Shown one piece after another: positions 17,201 to 30,566 of a stretch of DNA of 64,000 nucleotides (positions within the stretch are counted from its first letter, which is position 1; every line of letters starts with the position of its first letter). This DNA comes from Oscheius sp. JU75 (lineage: Eukaryota > Nematoda > Chromadorea > Rhabditida > Rhabditidae). Under the pieces are notes generated by a model, which searched no databases, had not been told where the DNA came from, and saw only the letters and a list, made by a program, of their open reading frames with translations. The stretch covers positions 3,472,001 to 3,536,000 of the forward strand of contig JASJZC010000001.1 of NCBI GenBank assembly GCA_037178855.1, given 5' to 3'. The position numbers and the translations under genes were made by a program.

Positions 17201-20200
17201 GTTCTCTCGCGCGGCTATTGTTTACCCAAACTTTCATAACTCGTCGTCTTGCTGTTTGTCCAGTGACTCTCGCTCTCGGATTGTCTTTTCTTCCTGATGT
17301 TTTTTTGTTTACACGAGTCTCGTTACGCCATCTGCTGTCCCGAAAGAGGCATCCTTCCCCCGGCTAATTACAGGAACAATAGCACAAATCTGGTTAGCTC
17401 TCTCCCGGTAACAAGCACTGTTGACATTAGACCGGCTAATTGCCTTTCTCATCGAAATTTGATCAGGGCTGATTTACTCGATCCGTCCGTCAAACTATTG
17501 TAAACAAGAGCTGGGAAGAGAGTCATTTTGTTTTGTAGAGATCTTTCGCGTGATTTGGAATTCTGGGAATGTACTGAACATACCGGCAAGCCCCAGAGAG
17601 TTATCGGTAGAACAAGACTTTATAGAGACTGTCAGTTCCTTGTTTCTTTCAACAAAATTTGCCAGTGAGTCCACCAGTAGCAACATCCGACTGATGAATC
17701 GAACTGTTGAACGCAACTCGTCTCCACTTGATCCATGTTCAGTTGACATCTATTACATAGTAGCAGTTTTCGCGGCTCAGTAGCACCCTGTAAGCCATTC
17801 TCATTCTTCTCTTCTCGATATCATGTCTAAATTAAATCTTCAAAAAATCTCAAGAGACACAGAAGGGAACCTGGATCAAAAACACGGGTCAACAATCTCT
17901 TGACTTTCGTCCCATCTATACTGTCAATTGCCAGAGCATACTTAAAAATAGCTCACAAGAAGTCTGTGCATATGTGGCTCGGTTCTTTTTCCGCAACTCG
18001 GGGGCTAATCTAAGCCCAATCTGCGATCATTACTTCTCTCCGAGAAGAGAGAGGGAGAGACACAAAATAAAATTGCATCAGTTTGATTGAGCGAGTCTTT
18101 GGGGAACTGCATTATATGTATGACTGCGAGTCCCGCCGGGACTACCGTATCCTGCCGACAATTATCATAAGTCGCCGCCCCCTGTGAGCAGACGCGGGGC
18201 AGTGAGACCGCGCCAGCCGCTCCTCATAATCCGCGAGAGGACACAAAAACACCTCGTTCCACTGATTTCTTCGGGTCGTTTCAACTGTTGCCTCATTTTG
18301 AAAAAAAAATGTTTTTCAGTTCCTCTTATAACCTATGATCGTCTCCGACGTCCCAAACTGGTTCATAATCGCTCGTCATTATCATTGCCTCCGTCTTAAA
18401 TTTTGTGTCCACGAACGCTTTACCTTTCTGTCGAGGGCAGGCACCGCCAGACCCGTTTTTTATAGGTCTCCAGTTCACCACTCACAATTTTTAAGAACAT
18501 CCTCTCGACCGAGAAAACCTTAGAAGCCTTTGAATCATTGTTACAAATATCCTTTTGTAAGAACAAGGCTTTTTTGCACGGACTAGTGACTAACAGTCTA
18601 GACTGTCAAGCAGAAAGTTCGAGGTCTAAACCCAAGAGTTCAGGTCCCTTCCTGATACCACCCTCCACGCACCTCGCGCAGCCCTTTGACTCGTCTTTCG
18701 CGGGAATTCAAAAAGAATAAAAGAGAGTAGAGCAAATATTGTGATTATGCGCGTCTCCTCATAGCGCCCTCGTCTCCGTAAAGACTAGCTCAAACACAAA
18801 ACTCTCTTTCCTTTTTCTCGGTCGGGCTCCCTTTTGTCTCTACCTCTTCCTCATTTGCCTCGAATTTCACTCCTCCTCTAAATGAGTCTGACAGTAGTCA
18901 TTCATCGCGAGTTGTTTCAGCGGATCATTTTTCGAGAGAGAACAGCCCCGGCACATTTGTCATTGCTCCTCGTCCTCGTCCCACTCTCACTGCAACTTCT
19001 CTCTGGTCATTTGAATCTACAGTAGAGAGGGGGTGTGACCACTTCTCTTATGAGTTTTCCACTGACAGCCCGTTCAATCATTTCGAGAAATCGCGCGCGA
19101 GCCCCATCGATTATTTACCCTGTTATCACTGTCAACTTCCATCAACCCTGGGTGTCCGAACCGTGTTCTGTCGCGCGCGAGAGCGTCCTTCTCGAACTGA
19201 CCGCGGCTTGACCGAGACGTTTAGGAGGGGATGAGGTTCTGTCAGACTAGTAGTGTTCCCTGCTTTCAGATCAAAATAGCTCCTTGTGAGAAATAGTCTC
19301 ATAACAACAAACAGACATTGTCCCTAAGATTTCATTCCAATCCATTTCGAGTCAGAACAATACGATTCCCCGCAACCCATGCACAAAAGATGGGCGAAAT
19401 CTCTTACATCCATTGTCTTTTCTAAATATTTCCAAAACTGTCATGAAGAACCAAACCTTCTACTGTGGTAGGTCAACGTTCAGCAGGGAACACTACTTTA
19501 GCGTACCCATTGCACTATACTTTGAAGAGGAGACAGCACGCGAACTTCCGCGTAAACCTGCCCGATTTTCGATGTTCTTGGAGTGTCGGAAGATCAGTTT
19601 TTAGCAGGAATATGAGTATCGTTGAGCTTTTCCACCATTCACTCTATTAACTCCTGGCTCACCCTCTCACATCAACCTTAATTAGAGATGAAAGAGAGCC
19701 TATGACATTAAAAATCCCGTTTCAGGGTTCGGATGTGTTATGGCTTCGTCCTTCGTTTTATCGTCGCGTCGTAAGCAGGCGAAACCGCAACGTTTGCCGG
19801 AGGAGCAGAGCTCTGGTATGTCCTTATTTTAGTATTTCTCTCATATTCCCTGTTCATCGAATGAGAGTGTTTACTCACAAGTGTAGATCACGATCAGTGG
19901 TGACCCCTTTTTCCAACAAAAAAACTGGAAGCATAATCAGTTTCATGAGAGCTGTCACGGCTGATTAGTCTCTGTCTAAAAATTGCGTGTCGAAACATTT
20001 TTACGCGATGTCATAAAACTAATCACCGCGAACGAGACCGTTTCCTTCTCCTTTTTGCTATCCTCGCTCATTTTCTTCTTGTAATTCGAAACGATGTGGG
20101 GGACGGGAGGAAGGCCTTGAAAAAGTCGCCCCGACAATCATAAGTCAGATTTGACTCGTGTGTCTCTCTCTACCGATGAGTATCTCTCTTTGTCTGCGTC

Positions 20201-22542
20201 CGAAACTGAAAAAGGGGAGACTGGGAGGGAACAAAAACCTTGATCAATTGACTCATCCCTTCTAATAATTTCTGACTCATGAACTGCTTCCTTGACTCAT
20301 CGTTCATCTAATTTCGCTCTGTTTGTTTTGAGAATCATGTTCGCGTGGCTGCTTCCGCGCGCGTGAACGCTTTAAACTGTTAGCTGACTCTCTGACCAGT
20401 CTCACCTTTTGACAGTGAGAGATATTACCGTAGTCCAGGGGCTGTCATGAGCGAATATGACGGGGCGGGGCGGCCGGGCTTATCCAATCATACGAGCGCC
20501 CGAGGCATAACAAGACAGCCGGCTGGAAATAGTGGAGCGAAAAGGAGAGAGAGGCAATGGCAGCCCGAGGCAGAATTAATCTATTTCTCTACTGCGATTG
20601 AAACAATGTGGAGGCAGCCGTGTGTTGCTTATGAGAGGGACATTAGAACAAGATGCCACCAAATGACTCCCTCTTCAGTCTTCGAACAGCTTTTAGTCTT
20701 TAGATTCAGACTAGTCTTTTTAGTTTGGCAGTCGAAGAACCATCGAGTCACAATTCTTCCTTTTGTCCCTTAGAAGTTTCGAAATCGCCAATATTCAGTT
20801 GACAATCAATTTGTTTTTCAATAGCTGCATAGTACGAGATCACTCTTTCACTGAATACCCATGTTTCTTGGATCTGTCTTTCGATTGCATTCTCTTGTCC
20901 TTCTATTCTCTTCGCTTTCTTTCATATTGTTTTCCCTTCAGATTTCTGAGGCTATTCTAGTAGACTTGAACTATTCCGAATCTCTGAATCTATCCATGAT
21001 AATGAACTGGAAATGGTGGAATATGATGGTTCTCTTCTCAAAAGTCGTTCGTTTAGAAACTGCCTCCAGAATTGTTTTGCTCATTTCAGTCCCATTCTCT
21101 TTTCCGAATTGAATTGCTGTCGCCCATAGTCAGTTGTTTATCCAACAAGCCGACTCCACTTCCGCAGTATCACTTGGAAGCCATCAAAAGAGCGCATCAC
21201 CCTTTGCAACGCGGCTGATGCGGCTAATAAATCGACAGATCGCTATCGCTAGAAGAAGAAGAGGAAAAAGGGGCGCCAGATTCGAATCAGATAATGAACT
21301 GACTGGGTGGAATATGATCGTATAGCAAGAGAGAGAAAGAGTCCCTTTGCTCTCGGCAATTACCCCTTCGAATCTGCTCCTAATGAACAATTCATCGGCC
21401 ATGACAATCGAGAGGACTCTCTTGCCTTCTCGGCGCCGCTCTCTCTCCCCCTAAGGGTTGCATATTAATCGGAGGACACGCTTATTATTGGACGGCGAGG
21501 GATTACGGTAATAAGGGGCGGAGATCCAGTGGAACTTTTTGTGGGGAAGAGGGGATCGGAAAGTAGAAAGAGAGACCACCTAGAGTGAAGATGATTAATG
21601 AGTGATACACAGCGGGAGAGAGTCACTTTCTGCTATCGATTGTCAGAGGGAGCAAGTGTCAGAAATTGGGGGGAGAGGGAGATAAACAGACGATGAGGGA
21701 CAGGTGAGAACATTTGACATCTGTCAGAATCACAACTGATACTTTTGATAAATGAACCCCTGGCACTGGTACCTAACATTGGCAAACCATTCAACGGGTA
21801 TTTAGCGGATAAGATGTTGTCCTATCAGACAATTATAAGCTATTCCATTTGAGCAAATAAGTAGTGTTAGTCATTCAGGGTTAGGTCCCTATTCAGCGTA
21901 CTCTCACAGGTGAGTTTTCAAACACTGTGATAAGTTGATACAGTACCTGGATCTGTCACCAACCCTCCCAAGTTGGGAATCATAAAAAGGAAACTACACA
22001 GTTATCCAGATTTTTTGAGAATCATTTTGTTTTGAAACAGTTGCAAATGCTAACATATTTCGATAATGGACAGTGAAAACAAGAAAGTCCTAGTGGGGTT
22101 CTTGCTGAGACTATAAGTTTTGCTCTCTCCGGTTTTTATCAAAATGTTTGAGGGTCAAGGAGGTTCATGTAACCTATGGAATCACCACAAAACTACGTAT
22201 CTTACCATTCAACAACTCTCTTTGTGGAATGCCATGCATAGTTTGAAACTGGGCCACTCTTTTTTCACGCAGTGCGATCCTGTAAAACTTTAATGTTGCG
22301 CGCGGCACATATCACAGCAAAAGAAGAAGACGATCATAACTTTTTATTACCTATCTGTCTCTCCACGTTCTGCCCGCTCTCTCTGATATTTTGTTGGTGT
22401 TGCGATGCAGCAAATTATTAGGGGGCCTCTCTCCTGCTACCGGTTCGCGATCACATAAAAATCGACAAACGCCTCTTGGCGGAGGGGGCAACATCTTTCG
22501 ACTTTTTTCTCCCAGAGGGATCCAAAGTATTTTTCAGAACCG
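11300..22542. promoter_or_regulatory. 11.2-kb non-coding region upstream of sem-4
   Basis: I find no supportable gene in this stretch, far longer than the other intergenic gaps here. Open frames are short, and none joins into a spliced protein or shows a domain. The sequence is rich in CTCTCT/GAGAGA tracts, ATTA cores and the repeated TACCGTA(G) motif. Its position before a developmental zinc-finger gene suggests a dispersed cis-regulatory landscape, and non-coding RNAs could also be present; both are inference. Confidence 0.5.
13847..21510. promoter_or_regulatory. Cluster of TACCGTA(G) motifs
   Basis: Eight copies were found by eye: TACCGTAG at 13847, 14381, 15533, 16509 and 20426; TACCGTA at 18143; reverse-strand TACGGTA at 16791 and 21504. 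Further copies at 23149 and 25593 lie in and after sem-4, and others at 38941, 53707, 54058, 57304 and 58287. For a given 8-mer on both strands about 0.25 copies would be expected by chance in this 7.7-kb span, against five seen. Whether this is a binding site or a relic of a dispersed repeat is not known. Confidence 0.4.
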
Positions 22543-25444
22543 ATGAGTGCCGACGTGTCGCCGAGCTCGGAAGAGGCCATCGACCTGTCCACTCGACGAG
22601 TAGCCGCCATTCTTGAGGACAAGTCCAATCTGCTTTCTTTCTCCAACCTGAGCAATTCACAACAGCTCCTCAACTTTTGTGCTCAGTTGGCTGCTGCCAA
22701 TCGAGGCAAGAGTCCCTCTTCGACACCACCTGCCACTCCCAGACGAGACTATCTTCCTTGCGCGGCATGTACCGAGGTAACTATTTCTGAGCTTCTTGAA
22801 AGGGATTTGAAGAATTTTGTCATCGAAAGCAGCTTTGAGTTCGACTAAAGACACAGCAAAATTCGTATGTATTATCTGATTTTTGGTCTGATTGTTTTCA
22901 CACACATGTAGTGGCTCATACAATGAGCATCAGTAGCCCGACTGTTCATCCCATGGACAGAACAATTGACCAGAGCATACAGTCTCTCCCTCAGTAGACA
23001 AAGAGCGTTGTTTTGACTGAAATTACACAGTACAGAACACCTTGTCCCAGTCCCACCGTAACCCCCTTATTACGACTCTCCAATAGTCCGTCATCGGCCA
23101 ATTCCAGTTCTTTTCCCAGTCGAAGATGAGACTCGATGTCAATTCGATTACGGTACCACAGCTGAGGGGCTATAATTTTGTTGGTCGGCTGTCTCTAGCC
23201 TCCACGACAGGCGTCCTCTCTCAGTCGACTTTATGGGGTCGTAACGGGTGACGGAGAAGGACAAAAAGAGAACGGACATCGTCTGCAAAAATGAGCAATC
23301 GCAACATGAAGGCTACAGTAACCTCATGTCTTTTCCAGAGGTTTCCTTCGAGAGGAGCTCTTCTCTGGCATGCCATGGAACAGCATGAGCACTCGAAACT
23401 GTTCAGATGTGACAGTTGTGGAGAGAGGTTCGACGACCGAGAACAGGTTAACCGTCTCGCTTTTGGCTCTTACCTTGTAAGCTTCAGATCCAAGAGCATG
23501 ACTGCAGTAGTCAAGTACGACCCTCAACAGTCGACGGATCTCCTCCGTCGAATCCCGACGCTGACCGAGGTTCGGTCCCGGCCACAGCTGGACCGAGTTT
23601 CTCTCTGGTCGAGCCAGACTTTCCCGAGGAACGAACTCTCTCCTCTGGTAGTCCCGAAGAGTCTCTCACCCTCCCTCCGCCACTAATACTTCCTCCAAAT
23701 CTTCATCAGCCATTCCCTCCTTTTGCAGCGCGACCTCATCCTTGTAAGTCACTATTACTCAATTCTATATCCATGGTTCAGTCCTGTTCCGACCACCTTT
23801 TGATCCTCGACAAGAGGTTTTTGTCCCGCGACCCTCGGAGATGAATAACGAAGACGACTGGGAGGCTCTGATGGAGATCAGCACGACGGATGAGGGAGAG
23901 AAGATTCGTCAACTGGTCGGAGACAAGGCTATTCCGACAACTGATCCGAATCAATGTATTCTGTGTCGAAGAGTCTTGAGTTGTAAGAGTGCTCTTCAGA
24001 TGCATTACAGGACTCATACAGGTAGTTCAAAGTCAGGGAATCGTATCACACTCATTTTCAGGAGAACGACCCTTCAAGTGCAAGATCTGTCAGCGAGCTT
24101 TCACGACAAAGGGAAATCTGAAGACCCACATGGGAGTTCACAGGGCGAAGCACAGTTTCCGAGGTGTTCTTGGTCCTCCTCTGGGTCCTATGCCCATGCC
24201 TCCCGGTCTTCATGCGGCCCATCAGTGTCCGATCTGTCAGAAGAGATTCATGTCCACGATGCAGCTCCAGGCTCATATCGCTGAGCATACCCAGGCCTTA
24301 ACTGGCCGTCTTCCTCCTCCTCAACAGAACCAGGCCCCTCCTGGATTTCCTCATGGCTTCCCACTGTTTCCCTTCTTCAATCAGCCCTTCCCACCGACCT
24401 CTATGGCTGAAATGCCGCATGCAGCTCCCTTCAACTTGGCTCAATTGCTCGGGAAACAGCTACAGACTGAGGAGATACGGGTGAATCCAAGGATGGAAGA
24501 GGTTCCGACTCTGGCGAAGGAAGAAGTTAAATCAGAGGCCAAGCTATCTGTTTCCCCTTCTGGAAGTGAAGAGTCCAATGACCCACAACACGAGCAAACA
24601 GACGGTTCCTCGATTGGACGGCCCGAATCGGCGGCCGAAACCAAAACTCCCAATCATTTCAACCATGATCTGGCTGCAGCTTCCAGCCACGAGGAGACTC
24701 CGAAGAAGGGGAGTATCGACAATCCTCTGGAGGCGATGAGGAAAATGTGGGCCGAGACTGAGCCTCCTCCGCCACGTCAAGCTCCTGTTTTATCGAAACA
24801 CCAGTGCGGGGTCTGCTTCAAACACTTCTCCAGCAGCTCGGCTCTACAAATTCACATGCGAACACATACTGGGGACAAGCCGTTCAAGTGCGAGGTCTGT
24901 GGACGGGCCTTCACCACTCGAGGCAATCTCAAAGTGCATATGGGTACGCACATGTGGCAGCAGAGTCCCAGCCGACGTGGTAAGCTCGTTTGTGTAGAAG
25001 ACATGTGAAGTTTGAATATGAAGTAGGAAAAAACATACCTAAAAAGAAGTTAAAAGTACCGTCAGCATGGCAGTGGCCTATTATTTCTGACCAAGCTATA
25101 GCACGAAAATCGTAAAACCAGATCTGACTGACAGAAGATGGAATCCAGTAACAAAATCGCAGATTCAGGTCGTCGAATCTTCGACGCTTCCCCTGGCGAG
25201 GCCTCGGTCATGAAACCACCTATGGGAATAGCACCACTCGGCCCACCTCTTGGTCTCTTCCCTCCAGCCGGTAGTTTGTGAATTCTGTTTTAAAAACGAG
25301 CTGTCTTCAGCGGGAATGGAGATGATGATGATGCTGTGGCGGACAGTCTGTTCAGTCTGTCAAAAAGTCTGTACTTCTCCGAATGAACTCGAAAACCACC
25401 TTAAAGAACATCTCTCAGCCACATCTGAAACAGCTGCCTGCTAA
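22543..25444 (+). CDS. sem-4: Spalt/SALL-family C2H2 zinc-finger transcription factor
   Basis: Nuclear regulator of neuronal, muscle and vulval fates in nematodes. The ATG at 22543 follows TTTTTCAG at 22530-22537. The N-terminal exon has LDLSTRR-like acidic/Ser text and a split finger (CAACTE / [18 protein letters not shown]). A second finger is [10 protein letters not shown], interrupted by the next intron. The central Spalt signature follows: a finger pair [21 protein letters not shown] / [23 protein letters not shown], an isolated finger [23 protein letters not shown], a long low-complexity linker, and a second canonical pair [23 protein letters not shown] / [23 protein letters not shown]. 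The last exon adds [21 protein letters not shown] before the stop. Paired fingers with SALQxHxRTH and GNLKxHMG are diagnostic of SALL/SEM-4. The junctions I checked keep frame. The gene is preceded by 11 kb of non-coding DNA and probably controlled from it. Confidence 0.93.
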
Positions 25445-25839
25445 TTTCTCTTCTCCTTTTTTCTAGTCTCCTCTTTTCCGGTAATCCTCCGCTTATCCGC
25501 TCCCTCTCTACCCGGTTCCAGTTGGTCTCTTTGTGCTATATCCCGGACGAATCTCTTTCGATTTCTGTGGTTTGCTCGAAACTTGTAGTCAGTACCGTAA
25601 GTCAGCAGAAATCTCACGGTATCGACACTTTTTGAACAAATCACATTCCTTTTTGGTGATGGTACTCCGCTAATTGTGATGTTTCTAATTTATGTCCTAT
25701 CGCAATTTCCCATCCTTTTTTCTATACACGAACTGTTGCGCTTCGTAAAAGATTTATCTAAAATGGATATTTATTAGTACAGCAAAATGACAATGTGAAA
25801 GAGGCTAAAACTACAGTACGATAAAAAAAAAGTGTCAAA

Positions 25840-28800
25840 CTAAGAGAAGACACCGGTTTGTTTGAGTTTGGCGGCAAGACGGGCCCGCTGTAGCTTGAAG
25901 AGAACGTGCTCATCGCCTGTATCCTCGACTCCGTGACGGGTGTAGCCGTCGGCAGCATGACCTCCGCTTCCGGGACGGCTGATATCCAGCATAAGTCGAG
26001 CTAAACATTTTTCAGTTCGGTAAATATGAAAAAAACATACCTGCTGCCAGGACTCGTTCATCGTCGGCATGTTTCTTCGTCTGCGAGCTGAGAATCTCAT
26101 GCATCTGATCGACCTCTTGGAAGGCGCCAATAAGTGTGTTGATCCGATGAATTATCATTCCAATTGTCTGCACTACCAGGATTCCCATCAGGAAGAGAAT
26201 AATGAGCATTCCGAGAGGATCAATCTTAAGCGGATCGTCCGTCTCCTCGTACTTTCCCTTCTCTTCGTTCATCTTCGTCCATTTGAATCCTTCTGAAAGC
26301 AAAAGGAAGTTACTAACAAAAAGTATGTGCTAACCGTAGGGAACCCAGTGGATGCTGAGGATGTTTTTGTGTCGTTGAATGAGATAGATAGCCAATGCGA
26401 GAAGAGCATTCAGCAGAAGGAGAACGAAGGCAATTTGGTTGCGAAGATCGGCCAGACCTGTGGCTACGGCTCTCTGCTCTTCTGGAGTGGACTTGATCGG
26501 CGTCAGATACATTTTAATCAGCTGCTTCCAGAACTCTTCTTCGGCCTGCTTCAGACGACCGCGCTCACAAACTTTCAAATAGGAATTGTCCATCCAGGCC
26601 ATCGGACCGAACTGCTTAGGCTCATGCGGGATCAGCGCCTAAAGACGAGTATAAGAATAACTCACAACAAAATATACCTGTTCAGCAGGTTTCTCTGGCT
26701 CTGCTAATGTTTCTTCCACATTCTCCACATCTTTACCCGGCTCGGTCTCGAGAACACTCATCTGGGCCAGCTGCTTTTCCAGTACATCCATCTTACGCTG
26801 CATCTCGTCCATTTCCGGATCTTTTCCCCCACATCTTCTGGGCACGATTCGCGTAATGGCAGACAGTCCCTTCTTGATCCACTTCTGCAGTCCACGAGGC
26901 TTATTGACTTGTCCTGTGGCCTTGGCGACAGCTTCTCGTGTACCCCAATTGATGACGTTCAGATTGATCAATGAGTAGAGGGAAAGGAAGACGTAGGTGG
27001 ATGGAATCATGAGGAAGAAGACAGTCCCGTAGATGATGTTACTGAATTCCATCGGATGAAGACAGGCAGATCCGAAGAAGATCAGTACCATAGTCACAAT
27101 AAACATAGAAGTTGGTGAAACAACGGCTGAAATGGAGAATTAGAGAAAATTAAAATCAAATACTAACTCTCAAGCACAATCTGACTGGAAGTGGCTACGA
27201 GTACGGCCAACATGACGAACGCGTAGAGTATCGACATGATCTTGGCAAACCAGAGCTGTACGTTGGATTCGGTCGTGAAGCAGAGGAAAATAAAGGTGAG
27301 AATGGGAATGCCATTGTAGAGGAACATTGTTGCTGTGTCTACTCCGAAAGCAGCTACCTAAACGGATAATGTTTCCAGTCTTAATAAGAAAGCAACCTGA
27401 GCGTAGACAACCATACTGAAGATGATAGCCGGTCCGAGCATAGAAAAGGCAATAACGAGGAATTGGTAGGCAATGTAGGCATAGCTGATCGATTCGTTAT
27501 TTTCTGCGGCTCTTTTATAGTCCATGAGCAGATCGACAGTATTAGCTATGGAGGACGGAGTCCATCTCCTTCGCTGGTTGAAAAATTCTTCGAAACCCTC
27601 CGGAGCATAAGTTTCGGCGTCGGAAGCAGCAGCATATTCAATTCGGTAGCCCTGCTTGAGCATTAACGTCGACAGCCATCTGTCTTCGCCTTGATCGTAT
27701 TGGACAAAGTGACGCGGTTCCTCAGCCGTTTTTGTGTATCTAAACATGGTTTTGGAGGCGAATTGAGAGAGACCAACTTGTGCATGATATTATCGTCCAT
27801 TAGGGCTGAGGCACGGAAAAGTGAAAAACAGCCGGGGGCACAAAGTACACAGCCGAAGACGTGCTCGGCAGCCTTTTGGAACCAATGGGCAATAGCATAT
27901 TCGAACTTCTGGTACCAGACCATGACACCGGATCCGATGGGATGAATTCTGCCGCAGGCACAGCCGATGTCGTTTTTCTGCTGCATGAGCGAGAGCAGAC
28001 GCACAACAGCCTCGGGCTGGAACTTGCTATCTCCGTCGATGGCCAGTATGAAAGTTTTCTCGGCCATGTGTTGCCGATCTTCGAGTGAGAGAGGAGAGTC
28101 CATAATGCGATGACCAAGGAGGTAGTACATGTACATCACCTAAAAATTCATTTACTCGTGAAATGAAGTAGAGTGTACCTGACTCCATCTCTTTTTGTGT
28201 CTAATCTGCGTCTTGTCTTTCAGATGAACAAAGAGCAGCGTTCCAGCCGGTAGTTTGACAACAAGACGGCCACCGTAGGGAGTATTGACCAGGACGCGAC
28301 TCGAGAATCGACCATGCTCATCCAGTTTCTCGCCAGTAAGCTCATTCAGCGTATTGAAGAAGAGCTCGAAGTACTCGTTCGGTACCTTTCTTTCATCTCC
28401 ATCCACAGTCCAGGCATCATCGAAAAAGATATGAGCTTCGAGTTGGAACTGCAATTGGTCGGGCTTCCGGTTATTCTTTCGACGGATCTGCTCCTCATCG
28501 AGTCTGAAATTTTTTTTTTGCTTAGACATAAATAAATAGCACCAACTTCAGAATAGACTTCATCATTTGAGTCATTTCCAGCTCATTCTCGTGCCACATG
28601 GTGGCGCAGATGTAAACAATCATGGCACTATCGACGTCATCGTTTCGCACAGCTTGCTCATCGCCAACGGTCGGCTCTTCGGTAGGCACGTTGGGTAAAG
28701 GAACCTTCTTGCTGATGGCATGTTGGAAAACGACGAGAGATTGATCTACGCAGTAGGGAACAGTCGAAGGTGAAAGAGCATCGATACTGAATACACGAGC

Positions 28801-30296
28801 ATTGGAACAAACAGCATTCGAACGTACACTTCGTCAGTTTTGTCATGATATTCTTGTAGCACATATCGGAAAGCTCTGTAACTACCGACAATGATCCAGA
28901 CGTAGAAAATGAGCCAATCTTGGAATGGTTGAACATTTCTGCCCCAGACATCGCAGCGCCATTCCAGTCCAAGCGAAGCAAATGGCTTAGCCAGCCAACA
29001 GGTCTTCTGTTCACAGGCGTATCGAAGTATTCCGGCCAGAAGAAGAGGGGCAATTGTGGTCGGATGAAGAAGGAGGAGCAGTCGCATGTTCATAGCTGCC
29101 AGGAAACGGGCACAGCTTCGCAGAGCACCGTGTAGAACAACAAGACTGAAGGCAAGGAGCAGGAGACGTCTAAAATGATTGATATACCTATATAAGAGGA
29201 AGCCAACGTCTCCACAGCACTGAAACTGAACGAGGTGATGGCTTTCCAATAGGCAGAGCTCTTGACACCAGTAGAAGCCAGCAGCATTGCACCGATCACA
29301 ACAGCCGGTCTGATCAGACTCTGAGCAATCTTCGTGGCAGGATTCAGCTTGTTGAGTCCGTATTTAGCTTCAAAGAGTGTATGGAAGGCTGTTCCCTCGT
29401 GTTGTGGCTGGATCCACGATTCCCAGAAGCCGATTGACGAAAGTAGAAGACTAATAGGGAGGGCTACTTTCGCCTGAAGTGAGACATTTCGAAAAAAAAG
29501 ATATGAAAGGACTACTTCGAATGGAACATCCATAATTGACCACAGATAGATGGAGCTTAGTACGAGCAGCATTCCGAGGAAATGCGGGAATGTAAGGAAC
29601 AAGCGGACTGAAAAATACGTTGACGGAAGAAAGTTGAGGACCCACAGATTCTGGCAGAGAAAGATGGAGCTGTCCGAGTAGCGCCTGCCATGGATCCCAA
29701 GAATTTCTGCACTACGGCCACAAGTGGTAGACAGAATAGCAGGTAGAGACCACGTTGAAGATCTAATTGCGGAAGCACGACGTATACCAACAGAGATAGT
29801 CCAGTAGTACGCAGAACTTCTAACGTAACGATCTGTCCGTAGATGTGTCCAACTTTAGTGCCTCCTCTGATACGTAGAAGCGATTGTATTACGGCACAGA
29901 CGTCTGGTATACACTGGACTAGTGCCAGCGCGAGATAGTTGGCTGCCAAGACGTCCTCATTGCGGTCTAGAATTGAAGATATTTACGGGCTTGATCGAGG
30001 AATTACCTGTGTGCAAAGAGCAAGATTGGAACGGGTCGGCGCGCTTCTTGGATGGAAGTAGATTTGTGGCGAGAAGAAGGATAGCTGTTTTAGAAAATAC
30101 TACGCCGAAGGTGAGAAATAGGCTACCACCGATGAATAGAAGCAACTGAAATCAGCAGTTCAGTTAGAGGCTTGCTGCTAAAACGAACCTTGAGAAATTG
30201 AATGGCAGTAACTACCCACGGAGAAACGGACGGCTTCTCGTGAGAGGCGCGTTTGTGAGAGCGGAAGACGTTCCAGGGATCTTCTTCCCACGCCAT
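25840..30296 (-). CDS. chs: Chitin synthase (family GT2)
   Basis: Multi-pass membrane enzyme polymerising UDP-GlcNAc into chitin for the eggshell or pharyngeal cuticle. The ATG at 30296 (MAWEEDPWNVFR) follows TTTCTTTCAG. About ten exons encode an N-terminal block of membrane helices (30.2-28.7 kb). The cytosolic catalytic core follows: FILAIDGDSKFQPEAV (about 28050), CGRIHPIGSG, APGCFSLFR, the catalytic GEDRWLSTLMLKQ (about 27690), and the product-binding NQRRRWTPSS (about 27570). C-terminal helices come next, with WGTRE near 26945, then a predicted coiled coil (MDEMQRKMDVLEKQLAQM near 26790) and further helices. All GT2 signature residues (D, D, EDR, QRRRW) are present, so it should be active. 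A minus-strand AATAAA (TTTATT at 25770-25775) lies 65 nt past the stop. Nematodes have chs-1 (eggshell) and chs-2 (pharynx); I cannot decide between them, though the other neighbours' chromosome-I orthologues lean to chs-1. Confidence 0.93.
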
Positions 30297-30566
30297 TCTG
30301 AAAGAAAACATGAATCGACGAACGGGGGAAGCGCGATAAAAGAGAAACGGCACATAAATCTAGACAATTAGGTTAGCTATGGTGCTGGCAATCATCTTAT
30401 GTAGCGTTTTACATATTCAAGAACAGAAATATATTGTTAGTGAAACGCTTCATCTGGAATGTGATAAAAGAAAAAGAAAACTATGGCTTGTTCAGGACCG
30501 GCGGCATACTGTAAATTTTTCCTCGCGGGACCAACCATGCCAGTCCTTTGACATTTGATAGCATAA

